NCBI GenBank assembly: GCA_963921425.1
Contig: OY992838.1
Coordinates: 15,438,001-15,502,000 of the forward strand
Source of the DNA: Dryas octopetala
Taxonomy: Eukaryota > Streptophyta > Magnoliopsida > Rosales > Rosaceae
Length of the DNA: 64,000 nt
Direction of reading: 5' to 3'
Shown: one piece after another, positions 10,114 through 20,973 of the stretch
Layout: each line of letters begins with the position of its first letter
Numbering within the stretch: position 1 is the first letter of the stretch
Translations under genes and position numbers: made by a program
Notes under the pieces: model-generated
What the model was told of the DNA's origin: nothing
What the model saw: only the letters and a program-made list of their open reading frames with translations
Databases searched by the model: none

Positions 10114-12632
10114 CTATATTACCTCTGACGAAGAGCTATCATCATCCAAGGCCTCAACTTGAGAGTCATTAGGCTTTTGGGGATCAGAAGACCTACCAAA
10201 AAATATAAAAAAACTCAAATTAATCAAACCAATCACCTACAATTAGACAAATAATGCAGCAACAACAAAAAAACTCAAAAATAGCAAATGAAGAATTAGT
10301 GGCAGAAAGGTACAACTTCATACCTATTTAATAGCAGTGGACAATTTCTTTTGTCATGAGACACTCCAGTTTTCCCACAACCATTACAGCGCCTACCATT
10401 TTCACGTCGCTTTCCTTTCGACTTTTCTTTTCCTTTCTTAAGTCTTTTTCCACTCCCTTTAAACTTAACTGGATCCGGCTCATTATAACTAGCATCACAA
10501 GTAACACTCGGTCTATTAGAAACTCCAACACAAGAGCCAGTACTACCAATATTTAAGATGGCCTCAATCTGCTCACTAACAGAATCCATGGCCTCACAAA
10601 ATATTTGTCTTGCCTCATCATTTAATATGGCCTTATCAATCACATATGAGTATCGGTGGAATAAAGTACTACGTTTTTCAAGCAATGATTTGTCAATATT
10701 TATCTCCACACCAGAGTTGTCCACCACAACATCATCTTTAGCAGATCTAGTCCATCTCCTCAAAATGTATTGATCCGGCAAGATATGGAGTTGACGTACC
10801 TTATGTAAAAATGATAAAATATGGCTGCATGGAATTCCTGCACAGTCGAACATCTGACAGCTACATGATGCAAAGTCCAGAGACTTGTCATACATAATCT
10901 CCCGAACTCTCCCACTATGATCATCCATGTAACTTTTATAAATGCAATTAGTGACACTCTCTCTGATAAGCTCTGTGTTATAGTTGTAACTCTCCCACAA
11001 CTCATCTTGAAACTTATAAAAATATTTGCGCGTGTAAATGTCAGCCATTTGCTTTTCCATCTTAATAGGGCACTTAAGTCTAGGCTTCTCAGTGATATCA
11101 GTGTGATCTGCCATAACCTCCTTTTGACGCTGTCGTAAAAGTCCCCTATTGAATTGAATCATGAAGTCCACCAAAGAATTGGTCTTGGCCACATATCCCT
11201 TGAAGAATGAGTGCCCACTTTCTGCTCGTTGACTACTAGACATGTCAGCTCCGAAAACATGGTTTACATAGGCTGGCACCCATTTAAATCTAATTTCATA
11301 TAGTGATTGCAGCCACTTATTTTCTTTTAACCCACTTTTTTCAAGAATATCCTTCCACCTTGAGTCAAACTCATCTCTAGTCTCTGATGTCCAAACACAA
11401 CGTTTGAAGTCATCCCAGTAATCAGTATATTTGACCGTGTCAAGTTTCTCGGAGAATTTATTTAGAATATGCCAGCTACAATATCTGTGATATGTGTTGG
11501 GGAGAGTTTCTCCAATTGCTTTTGTCATTGCTGGATCTTGATCAGTAATAATCATCTTAGGAGCATGACCTGGCATAACTTTCAAGAATTCTCTGAATAA
11601 CCAATTGAATGAGTTTGTAGTCTCATCACTCAAGAATGCCCCAGATAAAATGATTGTCTGGCCATGATTGTTTACCCCCATCATTGGTGCGAATATCATC
11701 CCATACCTATTAGTGTTGTAGGTAGTGTCGAAGATAACCACATCACCATAGAAACCATATGCTTTCCTAGAATTTGCATCTGCCCAAAAACAATGAGTTA
11801 TCTTCTGTTTGTCATCTGCTTTGATCTTGTAAGTGAATCCAGAATTTCTCTCTTGTTTCAACAGAAAATGGTCCCGTAACATGTTTCCATCATGCCCCTT
11901 CAACTCAGCACGCTTATCTCTGCGATAGTTGTACATATCTTGCATTGTACAACCAATGTTTTCAATTCCTCCTGATTGCACTCCAAAAATGTCAAATTGT
12001 CGATGAGGGGGTATGTTCACCATGCTTAGTTGTTCACTTAATGATTTTTGAGCACTTGAAAATCGACGACGAGACTTCATCAAGTGGCGTCTTCGTGGGC
12101 TTACCAAGGCATGGGTGTGAGCCTCATCAAAGATGGTGACTACAAATCCACCTACTTTCGACTTCACAATTATCAATCTCGCTTTACAACTTTCTCTTCC
12201 TACTCCACGACGCCTTTTTTCGGTACCTTTCAATTCTCTTGGGCCTTCTCCCTCTTTATTGCACACAAACTCCTTCCTTGTGATCTCATTATCCTTACCC
12301 TTCTTAGTTGAGTGACTTCGAATGTCAAATCCAACATTCTGTGCATATCTAGTGTAATAGTGTTCAGCTTCTTCAACTGTCTGAAATTGTTGACCTTTGA
12401 ATGGCTTCAACTCATTGTTTTCTTCATCATTGGCATTACTTTCCAATGAATTTCCTTCTGACTCACTTTCCAATGGAGCTACCATCTCATTAGCTTCTAC
12501 CATTACCATCTCATTAGCTTCTACAGCTACCATCTCATTAGCTTCTGCCATCACTGCACCTGCATTTTGAAAACCCCAAATTCTAAGAATAAAAGCCCAA
12601 ATAAATTGAATACATGGAGCTATCCAATCCAT
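10114..12632 (-). CDS. FAR1/FHY3-type MULE transposase
   Basis: The main exon is 12632-10324 and a short second exon 10192-10114 adds an acidic serine tail (DDDSSSS). Residues below are for the long form. A FAR1 DNA-binding zinc finger (about 80-185) is followed by a MULE transposase domain (about 280-420) with FDTTYNTN and ITDQDPAM, which carry two of the acidic catalytic residues, then CSWHIL. A SWIM zinc finger CSCQMFDCAGIPCSHIL follows near 610, and a CCHC knuckle (CNGCGKTGVSHDKRNCP) ends the main exon. The long start (12632, 778 residues for the main-exon frame) lies inside the right TIR. The ATG at 12551 (MAEANEMV) is a good alternative if the TIR part is a spliced leader. Three EANEMV repeats occur near the N-terminus. 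No break is seen. Its nearest relatives are element transposases rather than the light-signalling FAR1/FHY3 regulators. Confidence 0.9.
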
Positions 12633-13663
12633 CTAGTGTTCATGATTTCAGATTCATATAATTTAGAAACATTATAGAATTGTACAAGACAATTCAGCAA
12701 CCAACAAGACTAACCAAAATTGTACAGGACTAACCAACAATGCAGCAACCAACAATGCAGCAACTCTTTCAATACCAAGCACAAATGCCCAAAATAATCC
12801 GTAGTTTCACGAATGGCAGTGGGGGGTTCGGAGTTACTATGGGTGCTACCCAAGGTGGCTGCCCCAACTCTAAATTCAACCAAGAAATGCCTAATTCCTC
12901 AAACCCACTCAAATCCTTCAATCTTAAACCACAATTGGGGTTCCTAGGAATAGAATTTATTATTCAAATCAACAAAATAGCCCTCTAGTCCGAAAATTTA
13001 AGAACAACCCGAATGGCTTCAAAACCCAAAATTTTCAAATTCCTATATACTCGAATCTAATCAATATCAGTTAGGAAAATAAAAGCCCAAAGGAAGAGGA
13101 AGAAATCTCACCAAAAATGGAGGTGATTGGCGCTGGAAATTGGTCAGAATCCGACGAGACAAAGGCGAGCCAAACTGCTGGTTTTCTGGGTTTTCTGTGC
13201 GCGCGGCTGGGCTGGCTGGAGGAGTGCTGGGCGAGGTCGCCGGCCTGAGGGAAGGTCACCGGAGAGTGGCGACTGCGAGGGGAGGCCGGCGTTGATGGCC
13301 GGTGCTGCGCACAGAGGGGGAGAGCAGAGAGAGAGACACGGGGCGAGAGAGAGAATGAGGGGAGAGTGTGAGCTCGGGAGGGTGGTCGGCGCCTGGTGTG
13401 TTCGCTGGTAAGCTTAGGTCGGAAGGGGGGGGTCGACGGCGAGCTGGGTGATGGTGGTGGTCGGTTGCTGGGTCGTGGGCGCAAGGGTGGGTTTTCTTCT
13501 TCAGGTGTGGGTTTTCTCTGTTGGGGGATGGGTTAAGTGGGTTATGCGGGTTAGAGATATGTTAAAGCCTCCACTGTTGGATCTCTTTTAATGAGATCCA
13601 ACGGCCAGCAATCTTCTCCCGCAAATAGGCTGGATGCGGGATCCCGCAACTGAAGCCTCTTGT
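12551..13663 (-). repeat. Right TIR of the FAR1-type MULE
   Basis: Inverted partner of 5671-6769. Identity ends abruptly at 12551 with gtgcagtga on the minus strand, after which the transposase frame continues as ATGGCAGAAGC while the left side runs into unrelated DNA. GC-rich frames seen on both strands of the two TIRs are copies of each other and are not counted as genes. Confidence 0.9.
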
Positions 13664-14659
13664 ATATATATATATATATATATATATATGTAATTAACCC
13701 AAATTTTAATTAATCAAATTAAAACACATATAAACGGGTGTATATATATCACATATCTCCGATTCCCATGTCCCTCTCTATCGCTTGCAATAATAGCTTG
13801 ACACATGTCCTCCCACTTAACAGCTATCTAACACTGTTAACCCATCTCTTTTCTTCTTCTTCATTCTTTCTTCTTGTGCAACACAGCACCAATGGTCACC
13901 AAACCCCCTCCGCCTTCCGAGATCGACGACCATCCCGCGCTCTTCCTCCTCCTCCTCCTCCTCCTCCACAGTCACCATACCGCCTCCGCCTTCCGAGATC
14001 GATGGTCATCCTGCGCTCTTCCTTCTCCTCCTCCACCGTCACCAAACCCCCTCACCGACCAAACCCGCCACTTCCTCCATCGATTCCGAGGAGAGCGGCG
14101 GCGGATGACGAGGATACTTAGTGGGTTTTGCTCCTCTCCTCGAGGTCTCTCTGTTGGTCTATGGTATTGAGCCAGATTCAAGCTAACTCAGAAATCCCCA
14201 AATTGAAGCCCCTACCACTTCGATTATCAGCGGTTCTGACCATTTCTTGTCATGATTGTGGTAACTGGTTATCCCATTCTTTAAGGCCTTCAATTTGTTG
14301 ATTGAAATTCTGAGTTGGTGATTGATTTTAAAATCTTGATTTTGCAACAGGTTTTGCCGTGGGCGACAGATTGGGTGCATGTGAACTTCTGTTCTGACAT
14401 GTTGAAACTCACATGGATTGATTCTTAGTGGGTTGATAGGTTGTTATATTTTTTTGTGTAAATTTGTTTGGGTCAGTTTCGGTTAGAGGTGGAAAACCAA
14501 ACTTGTAACCATTGATCATCCCTTAAACCATCGTATCCGATTTTCCTTGATTGAAATTCTACGAGCGCTCGGCACGATTTTACTGAAATGCAGTCGCGCG
14601 TCCGCCAATGTATTTTTAGGGCATTTTGAGTTAAAAAAAAATAATATATATATATATAT
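13664..14659. other. Intergenic DNA with a 78-bp tandem repeat
   Basis: It starts with a TA microsatellite (13664-13689). At 13905-14060 a CT/CG-rich unit containing cctccgccttccgagatcga is present twice, about 78 bp apart. Overlapping proline- and leucine-rich frames (13738-14170) come from this repeat. They may derive from the leader of a gene, but no domain is visible and I do not call a gene. Confidence 0.5.
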
Positions 14660-15058
14660 ACAGGCTCCTTCTATTGAGGTATATCTCAACTTAGTTATGT
14701 TGAGGTATACCCTATTAGGGCCCACACGAGTCGTTTTGTGTTGATCTGAACCATTCAATTTTTACATCTTCATTGATAGATCATCATTGTAAAAAATTAG
14801 CCAAATCGGAAATCATTTACCTATCTAACTTTGATCAAATAAATGGACGAACCAAATATTTTCGATGAAACCGTTCATTTGTTTGATCAAAGTTAAATAG
14901 GCAAATGATTTCCGATTTGGCTAATTTTTTGCAAGAATAATCTATCAATGGAGATGTAAAAATTGAATGGTTTAGATCGACACAAAACGACTTGTGTGGG
15001 CCCCAACAAAGTCATACCTCAACATAACTAAGTTGAGATATACTTCAATAGAAGGAGC

Positions 15059-15062
<4 letters not shown>
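14660..15062. mobile_element. Palindromic MITE in a TA microsatellite
   Basis: A 403-bp element starts ACAGGCTCCTTCTATTGAGG and ends with its inverse. It is flanked by TA repeats (14645-14659 and 15063-15100). Nearly the whole element folds on itself. The interior carries the module with ttagccaaatcggaaatcat in both orientations, which recurs in other MITEs of this window. It shares the ACAGG terminus with the MULE at 5671-13663, so it may be mobilised by that family. Confidence 0.85.
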
Positions 15063-15100
<38 letters not shown>

Positions 15101-15102
<2 letters not shown>

Positions 15103-15593
15103 TCACTTTTAAGTCTTCCTAAAAGTTTGTAGGAACATTTCAATAGTTTTCTTGAAGTTATTTGAGCAAACTATAAACTATAATTTATTACCTCAATTTG
15201 TCACATTTACACTACTTGGTACCATATGTTTAATTTTTGACTTTCCAATACCTCTACTTTAATCTCTTGGTAAATACTTAATTTATTAAATATAGCCACA
15301 TGGACAAATAAAGTATAAAAAATTATAAAAATAAAATAGAAATAAATTATAAACAAAATTCTACAAATAAATTAAAGAAAACAACAAAAACTAAGAAAAA
15401 CCACCCCCGCCCCCTAAACCAATCCCCAAAATCTCTCATCTTCACCCACCCCGGCCACCGAAATTCAAATAAAATTTAAAAATAATTAAAAGCAAGAACA
15501 CCAAGAACAACAAGAAAAACAAGACACCAAAATGAAATCAAAGGCCTATCTTTTTTCTTTTTGTAGCTTACAGGATGATTTAAGAAAAAAAAA
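15101..15593. other. Intergenic AT-rich DNA
   Basis: No gene, repeat boundary or motif of note is recognised. A short frame across 15532-15762 overlaps the tandem duplication and is not credible. Confidence 0.5.
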
Positions 15594-17835
15594 CCAAAAC
15601 AAAACAAAAGTTACTATAATGTTACATAAGAACCAAAAAAAAAGAGATTTGGCCATGCCGCTGTTGGCCATAACCATGACAATGGCAACCATACCTCGAC
15701 CATCAATGTCGGCATCATCGTGCTCAGATGGTTGCAACCTACAAACTCCAAAACTTCTTTGAGCATCGTCCTAATTAAGTAGAAATCTCCTCGACCTAAT
15801 TAAAAATGGGAATTAAGTAGAAACTCTTTAGGTTCTAAAACCAAATTGTTACTCGGTTTCTCGAAAGGTTTGAATGACTTAAGCTTACAAGGCAAGTCAA
15901 ACCTATGACTTAAGATGGTTCACCTAGTGACTAAACTAGGGACCCGCCTCAAGATCTGACGACCCGACTTAACCCTAATAAAGTCAACGGTTTTCGTAAA
16001 GTTAGAATTTAGTGTAACGTTTTCTTGTCGGACTAGGGACTCCACTTACCTAAAGTGATCGTTGTGAGGTGGCGAATTAAGCGTGACTTGGACTCTAGTT
16101 ACCGGAAAGTTGTCTTTTTTACTACAAATTTATTTTAACTAACTTTTGAAAATTTATTCCAACAATGTTCTCTATTTTAGCTAACCTCAAAATATTTATA
16201 TTTTATTTAACCAAAAGCATCAACTAAATTATCAACAAAAGAAAAAAATAAAGCAAATTCTATGAGCTATTTTCTCTCTCCTTATAGTCACATTTATGTA
16301 ACTAAAAAGTAAATCCTATAATAGGTAAGGTGATAGATAACTTGTTGGAGCAAGGTTTTAAGTCAAAATTAGTCAGAATAACTAAGGATAATAGTGTCAC
16401 TATAATAACGCCACGTGGTGCATGTTACGGATCCGCGTGTTATAATATGGGTGGGCAATAGGTTTATAAATTTATGATTTAGAGTTTTAGATTTTAATGA
16501 TTGTACACATGTTATAATTTTAATGTATTAGTCACACTGCCACGTGGTGTACGTCAAGGTCAGGTGGAAAAATATCTCAAGTAATGGTTTAGGAAATCTT
16601 GTAGGCCCCATTTGGTTGGCATAATAGGGGCTTCATAATGGGAAAGTAATTCAATTTCCATGTTAATTTGGTAAGTGTAACTATGGGAAAGTAACTCATT
16701 TCCCATGTTATTGATTAGAGAAAAAAACAAAAAAAAAAAAAAAAAAAACTTACCATAATGTTACATAGAAAAAAAAAAAACAGAGAGAGATTCGGTCGGC
16801 AATGCCACTGTTGGCCATAACCACAATGCTGGAAACCAAACCTCGCCCAGCAACACCATCGGCATCATCGTGCTCAAACAGTCGCGATCTACAAATCTCA
16901 AAAATTCTTTGAATGTCGCCCTAATTAAGTAGAAACCTCCTCAACCTAATTAAAAATGGGAATTTAGGTTCCAGAAACCAAATCGTGACTCAGGTTCTTG
17001 AATGGTCCGGAATGACTTGACCTTACGAGGCAAGTCAAACCTATGAACTGAGATGGTTCACCTAGTGACTAAACTAGGGATCCGCCTCAAGATTTGACAA
17101 CCCGACCTAACCTTATTAAGCTCAATGGGTTATGTAAAGTTAGAATTTAGTGTAATGTTTTCTTGTCGAACTAGGGACTCTAGTTACCTGTAAGCTAGTG
17201 ATTGTTGTGATATGGCGAAACGTGAATTGGACTCCAGTTGCCTGAAAGTGGTCGTTTTGACTACAAATTTATTTTGACTACCAACTTTTGAAAATTTATT
17301 CTAACAATGTTCACTATTTTAGCTAACCTCAAAATATTTTATATTTTATTTAACCAAAAGCATCAACTAAATGCTCAACAAAAGCAAAATATAAAGCAAA
17401 TCCTATTAGCTATTTTCGCTCTCCTCCTAGCCACATTTATGTAACCAAAAAGTAAATCCTATAATAGTAAGGTAATAACTAACATGTTGGAGCAAGGTCT
17501 TAAGACAAAATTAGTCAGAATAACATGTACTAAGGATAATAGTGTGACCATAACGCAACGTGGTGTTACGGATCCACGTGTTATGATATGAGTGGACAAC
17601 AAGTTTATAAATTTAGGATTTAGGGTTTTAGATTTTAATGATTGTATACATATTATAATTTTAATGGATTGGTCACACCGTCACGTGGTGTCACGGTGAG
17701 GTGGACAAATATCTGAAGTTATTGGTTTAGGAAATCTCGTAGGCCCCGTTTGGTTGGCGTAATTTGAGCTTCAAAATGGGAAAGTAATTCATTGCCCATG
17801 TTATTTTGGTAAGTGAAATCATGCATGGGAAATCA
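15594..17835 (+). repeat. Tandem duplication of a 1.1-kb unit
   Basis: Two direct copies (about 15594-16719 and 16735-17835) share the same order of landmarks: ataatgttacata, gttggccataaccac or a variant of it, cggcatcatcgtgctca, ggttcacctagtgactaaac, gttagaatttagtgtaa and, at the end, aggccccgtttggttgg or a variant. They differ by many substitutions and small indels, so the duplication is not recent. A poly-A run lies at the junction. Neither copy has a supported coding region. The unit may be part of an unrecognised element. Confidence 0.8.
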
Positions 17836-18974
17836 TTTCCTACTCCATGGGAAAGTGATCCCCCAAAAGGGGGAAAATGAAACCTTCCAATTAAGAAACT
17901 TTGGTTTGCATTTCATTTCCCATATGAAAGCATTAATTACACATTTTTAAGACTAAATTTCCCCCATCAACATTTAAAAATATCAATTATGTCCAATTAT
18001 TTTCCACGGAAAAGCATTAATTACCCACTTATAAGACTATGTATGATTGGAAAACTAATTAACATGGGAATGATTTTCTACGAATTCAATTCACGAACCA
18101 AACGGTGAGACGACGCCATAAATATTTCTATATTTCATTTTCAATATATTTGAATTTTTGGTGATTTATTGGAAAATTTCTAGAATTTCGGTGAATTTTT
18201 GGAAGTAGAAAAGACTTATTTTAATTTTCCACAATTCATTTTAAGGAAGTTGAAATTTTTTGGAAAACTGATGAAGTCAAATTTTTGTTTTCACTTAATA
18301 GGAATATAATACTCATCGAGAGATGTCCGTAGAATTTTTCGGGGTATTTTCTCAAGTCCCAAGCTATTTTTTTCGAATTTTAGAAGTTAGGAAAAATTTA
18401 GAAAAATAGGAAAGTAAAATTTGGAGCAGCGACACGTAGCACGATCTTAGAATTGATCACGTGCCAAACTAATGCATCAGACAGACGGTACTACACCGTC
18501 GCTAGGCCCGTTGATAGGAAGACACGTGGTGCCATCTTGAATGTCCACGCGAGGAGATCAAACAGCCCAGAATCATCCCCGCGTTAGATTGAGGGACCAC
18601 GTGTCAGTTAAAAACGCTACAAGGCGTCTGGAGGCGTTGGCGCGTGTACCCTACGCGCCACATTTTATGCTCTCAGCTACAATAGTCGCCACATGTTGCC
18701 TTCTCTCATTCATATGTCCATGTGTTCTCGGATTGGCTCCTTTTGTGATGGTTCACCCGGGTCCACCCAGTGAGTCATTGAGTTGGCCGAGTCAACTCGC
18801 CAGTTTTTCCCTATAAATAGGTCCCTCGCTCTTTAGCTGTCATTTTCAGCGCATTTTTGAGTTCTTTCTAGAAATGAGAATATTTGATATTATAATACTC
18901 GAGAATTGGGTGTTTTCAAGATAAGTCTTGTTGTTACGTACTCGAGTTTTGGGTCGTGACACAAACGCGGCCTT
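17741..18974. mobile_element. MITE whose right terminus is split by a solo LTR
   Basis: The left end reads AGGCCCCGTTTGGTTGGCG. The matching right end is in two pieces: ...cgaaccaaacg up to 18104 and caaacgcggcctt at 18962-18974. The intervening 858 bp is the solo LTR. The GTTTGGTT-type terminus is common in plant MITEs. The same left end also occurs in degenerate form in the first copy of the upstream duplication, near 16600. Confidence 0.6.
18104..18961 (+). mobile_element. Solo LTR, probably Ty3/gypsy
   Basis: It begins near TGAGACGACGCC (18106) and ends GGGTCGTGACA at 18961, a terminus typical of plant gypsy LTRs. A TATA-like CTATAAATAG lies at about 18811. The 5-bp word caaac is present on both sides (18099-18103 and 18962-18966), displaced by two bases from the canonical TG start. 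No internal domain is attached, so this is a solo LTR fossil left by recombination between LTRs. Confidence 0.65.
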
Positions 18975-19737
18975 AGAGATTCTCTCTAAGTGCATTATAT
19001 TAAGCAATCAACAATCATATTTTTTTATAATTACTTTTTACCCTTTGTGGATTTTGAATTTTGATGGTTGTCTATCTTCCATGAAAGTTCTGAGAATAAG
19101 GCTGGTAAATATAATTGTTGATAGACATTAAAACTCTATAGTTTCTTATAAGGTAAAGCAATCTTCCTAGGAGGTACAGTTTGCTTAATTACTCTTGTGT
19201 TGTTTGGAATTCGTGTTGTGTAGTTAGTGTAGAATATGAATTTGCCTCATAATAGGTTAGAGTTTCCAAAGTGTATTTGCCATATTTACCTTTTAACTAG
19301 GTATTGTGAAAGAGACTATAAACTCTAACCTATGTATTGATCCATGTATAGGAGGCACATTATTGTTCTTACACTGTTTTTTTGATCAAATTGTTCTTAC
19401 AAATTTTTATGTTTGGTTACAGGTGCATCTTAGCCGCAATACAAAATTCAAAATTATATGAAAAAACACAATAAATTAAAGGGTTTAAATTTTCAATTAT
19501 TTACTTTAATGGGCAGATTAAATATATGGATATAAGAAAATAATGAACGAAAGTCAATGGGATAAAATCAAAAGAACAAAAATGTCTAGGTTAAATCTAA
19601 TAGGAGCTATACTTTTAAGGTTGGGATCTAAAAGCTTCGAGAAAATATTAGTGATCAACTGATCATGTGTACATAAAACAATCTGCGTTTTTTCTTTTAA
19701 TTTTTTGTAAAAGAAAAAAGAAGTAAAGTTTACGTAC
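18975..19737. other. 3' flank of the TIR gene, no domain recognised
   Basis: AT-rich sequence downstream of the TIR exon. I looked on the minus strand for an NB-ARC P-loop or LRR exon and saw none. It contains one LINE-like micro-insertion (19374-19389). Confidence 0.5.
19374..19389 (-). mobile_element. LINE-like micro-insertion (16 bp) with 12-bp target duplication
   Basis: The 12-bp word attgttcttaca occurs on both sides (19362-19373 and 19390-19401) of ctgtttttttgatcaa. Read on the minus strand the insert is TTGATC, seven A residues and CAG: a LINE-type 3' end with a short A-tail. Confidence 0.55.
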
Positions 19738-20243
19738 CCATCTTGCAAATGCCATCCAGAGAGACTGCCTACTTCAAAAAGAGCATCTCTCCACCTTTTC
19801 ACCTTCTTTGGATTGTCTTTAAAGGCTTGTTCATGCTTCCACAAGGCTCCCTGGAAATTCCCTGTTTGCTTTCGTACCTGAGATGGATCCACATCATAGA
19901 AAATTGGAAGTACAGTTTGTTCTATATTCACTTTCATGCATTCAACAGTCTTTGCAAGCTCATCCAAGCACCATGTTGAATCAACGTAATTTCTTGAAAG
20001 AATGACAATCACAAATCTGGACTCTTCGATTGCTTTCAAGAGATCTTGTGAGATGTCTTTTCCCTTCTTAAGCTGTTCGTCGTCTCGAAATGTGAATATT
20101 CCTTTCCGATTCAAAGCAGCATATAAATGATCTGTAAAATTTCTGCGGGTGTCTTCACCTCTGAAACTGAGGAAGACGTCGTATGTCCATCGAGTAGTAG
20201 CAGGAGAAGAAGAAGAAGAAGAAGTATTTGTTTGGGTGGCCAT
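19738..20243 (-). CDS. TIR-domain protein, first exon of a TNL-type gene or TIR-only gene
   Basis: A 168-residue TIR exon opens with a serine-rich leader and then TYDVFLSFRGEDTRRNFTDH. Later motifs are RDDEQLKKGKDIS, FVIVILSRNYVDSTWCLDEL with the glutamate that is catalytic in NAD-cleaving plant TIRs, and LPIFYDVDPSQVRKQTG. The start is the first true ATG, at 20243. The exon ends at 19738 before a GTACGT donor, the usual place for intron 1 of TNL genes. Reading through gives a frame to 19554. No NB-ARC or LRR follows before the solo LTR, so the locus is either a TIR-only immune signalling protein or a TNL remnant. The coding part is intact as seen. Confidence 0.85.
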
Positions 20244-20246
20244 CAA

Positions 20247-20550
20247 AGGAGTACTGGAAGGTTACTGCTTAGTTTATGGTCAAGATTACAGAAAGGTGTA
20301 TGCAAATAAAAACTTTGCATTTCTTCCTAATTATAGGGCTTGGTTTGCTGAAATGTCATAGAAATTTCCGGGTTTAAAAAAATCCATTATTCCTACTAGG
20401 GTACGTACTGGAGTTACTTTCCTATTTCGATATTCCATAACTACAATCAATCATTCTTAATTAATTAATGTGAAGTGATGACAAATAAATTATGGAAAAA
20501 GTTGACCAAAAAAATATATATTATGGTAAAAGGAATCCTATGGAATGAGA
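20247..20550. promoter_or_regulatory. Upstream region of the TIR gene
   Basis: About 300 bp between the TIR start codon and the nearest MITE. It should hold the promoter and leader of the minus-strand TIR gene, but no clear TATA box is placed. A LINE-like micro-insertion sits at 20502-20519. Confidence 0.35.
20502..20519 (+). mobile_element. LINE-like micro-insertion (18 bp) with 13-bp target duplication
   Basis: The insert is TTGACC, seven A residues and tatat. It is flanked by attatggaaaaag (20489-20501) and attatggtaaaag (20520-20532), which match at 12 of 13 positions. The TTGACC-A(n) end resembles the 3' end of the LINE at 61773-61939. Confidence 0.5.
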
Positions 20551-20900
20551 AATGCTATTTACATTATCTTTTTCACCTTCTTCCATATTTCTCCTAATTT
20601 GTAGTGTAATATCATGATCAATCACTCTTTAAAGATATCTATAAAAAAAATCAACCAAATCGAAAATCATTTAGTCATATAACTGTTATCAAATAAATAG
20701 ACGGTGAATGAAATTGCTACCAAAATCTCTAATATATTTGATAACTGAACGATTTCTGATTTAATTATTTTTTTACATAAATAATATTTATAATATAATC
20801 TAAAAAATGAACGATTTCGATCATAAAATTATATTTCGGATTAAAAGAAATATAAGAGAAGGTAAAAGGAGAAGATGACAAATCATCACCAAATAGCATT
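20551..20900. mobile_element. MITE with AATGCTATTT termini
   Basis: The ends are AATGCTATTTACATTATC and the inverse of AATGCTATTTGGTGATGA. Inner sequence is palindromic, including the caaccaaatcgaaaatcat module in two orientations. No clear target duplication was found. A related fragment of the same terminal wording continues just to the right (20901-20925). Confidence 0.65.
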
Positions 20901-20973
20901 GAAAGAAGGTGGTGTAAATACAACATATAAATCCTGTATTTATTTTTTTCTTTTCATATGTAAATCGTCCAAA

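Larger units (their letters stand above)
5671..13663. mobile_element. Mutator-like element with 1.1-kb TIRs, FAR1 transposase and cargo
   Basis: An 8-kb element bounded by long terminal inverted repeats (5671-6769 and 12551-13663) that are nearly identical wherever I compared them. The outer ends read ACAGGACGCTTCAG and, on the opposite strand, ACAAGAGGCTTCAG. Both sides are TA repeats (left to 5670, right 13664-13689), so a 9-bp target duplication cannot be told from the microsatellite. Inside lie a GRF-zinc-finger gene on plus (6931-7341), a FAR1-type transposase gene on minus (12632-10114) and captured host exons on minus (8003-9176). The near-identity of the TIRs implies a recent insertion, and the transposase frame is open, so it may be or recently have been autonomous. 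Confidence 0.9.

Noticed and set aside
18541-18816. 91-residue open frame.
   Set aside because: It lies inside the solo LTR just before its TATA-like box and shows no domain.
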